A DNA stretch of 64,000 bases from Paraburkholderia sp. ZP32-5 (GTDB lineage Bacteria > Pseudomonadota > Gammaproteobacteria > Burkholderiales > Burkholderiaceae), in contig NZ_JAJEJP010000003.1 in NCBI RefSeq assembly GCF_021390495.1, positions 1,178,001 through 1,242,000 of the forward strand. The letters run 5' to 3'. The position numbers and the translations under genes are program-made. Each line of letters begins with the position of its first letter. Position 1 is the first letter of the stretch. Positions 63,771 through 64,000 of the stretch are shown here, one piece after another. The notes beneath the pieces are model-generated. The model saw nothing but the letters and a program-made list of their open reading frames with translations. It ran no database searches and had not been told where the DNA came from.

Positions 63771-64000
63771 CCCAAGTCTCCAATGATTTTTATCGTGAAC
63801 CGGCCCGCTTTCCGTGCCGGCGCCGCGCACCGCGCAGTCCTGCGAACCGCCACCCGGCGACCCTCTGCTCGATGCGGGACCGAGTTTAACCAGTTCAATT
63901 CGCGTTTTGAATCACGAGTTATTTATCAATCAATAGAACATCCTGAAGACTCACCCAGGGAATGATTAGGGTATTCACTAGTTAATTCCAGAAAGGTGAT
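63771..64000. promoter_or_regulatory. AT-rich upstream region of the porin
   Basis: The last 230 bases are rich in A and T compared with the rest (e.g. around 63900-63930) and probably hold the porin promoter. No clear -35/-10 pair can be fixed with confidence. Confidence 0.4.

Noticed and set aside
1..64000. tRNA, rRNA, insertion sequences, phage genes
   Set aside because: I looked for tRNA-like arms, transposase motifs and terminal repeats and found none I could support.

Overview
This 64 kb window is high-GC DNA packed with catabolic and transport genes. It most resembles a secondary replicon of a plant- or soil-associated member of the Burkholderiaceae (Paraburkholderia/Caballeronia/Burkholderia type). 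The reasons are the density of LysR and GntR-FCD regulators, Gram-negative trimeric porins, many major-facilitator carboxylate transporters, and an acoXABC-lipA operon with a sigma-54 activator. That placement is inference: I see no rRNA, tRNA, ribosomal-protein or replication gene, and no insertion sequence, phage or CRISPR array.

Layout. 1-539: start of an MFS carrier that runs off the edge, then 0.86 kb without a recognisable gene. 1404-9019: one minus-strand catabolic locus made of a GntR-FCD regulator, an SsuA/TauA-type ABC importer, a diverged LeuC/LeuD-like hydro-lyase and an isocitrate-lyase-family lyase. 9140-12890: two LysR regulators, a glutaredoxin-DinB fusion and a second GntR-FCD regulator. 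The two GntR loci share an operator-like palindrome. 12890-17859: a LysR divergent from an amino-acid ABC importer, an aminotransferase and an RraA-family aldolase, which together suggest breakdown of a 4-hydroxy-glutamate-type amino acid. 17902-20919: AhpD-like, azoreductase and acetyltransferase genes divergent from a MocR regulator. 20939-23241: a LysR/flavin monooxygenase pair. 23290-25359: an MHYT-GGDEF-EAL protein. 25620-31928: an organosulfur-scavenging operon whose first products contain almost no Cys or Met.

32046-45609: a LysR-centred locus with HyuA/HyuB, two M24 'creatinase-like' proteins without the usual metal ligands, MmgE/PrpD, two MFS carriers, an amidohydrolase and a porin. 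Three promoter regions here carry the same 14-bp palindrome CTATGG-N2-(C/T)(A/C/T)ATAG, each with a second CTATG element exactly 22 bp further on, so this looks like a compact regulon. 46002-53742: acetoin dehydrogenase operon (acoX-acoA-acoB-acoC-lipA) with a sigma-54 promoter, divergent from acoR. 53756-58767: a GntR regulator, a glucarate-dehydratase-family enzyme and two sugar-acid MFS carriers, with a CACTAAT-N2-ATTAGTG operator. 58905-63770: a second, canonical-looking LeuCD pair with an MFS carrier and a porin.

The common theme is uptake of small plant- or soil-derived organic acids, amino acids and organosulfur compounds, and their channelling to pyruvate or acetyl-CoA-level products, each module under its own local regulator. 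Substrates are not proven by sequence. The parts most likely to be undescribed are the LeuCD-like/lyase/ABC module (1404-9019), the amino-acid/aldolase module (13141-17859) and the HyuAB/creatinase-like regulon (32046-45609).
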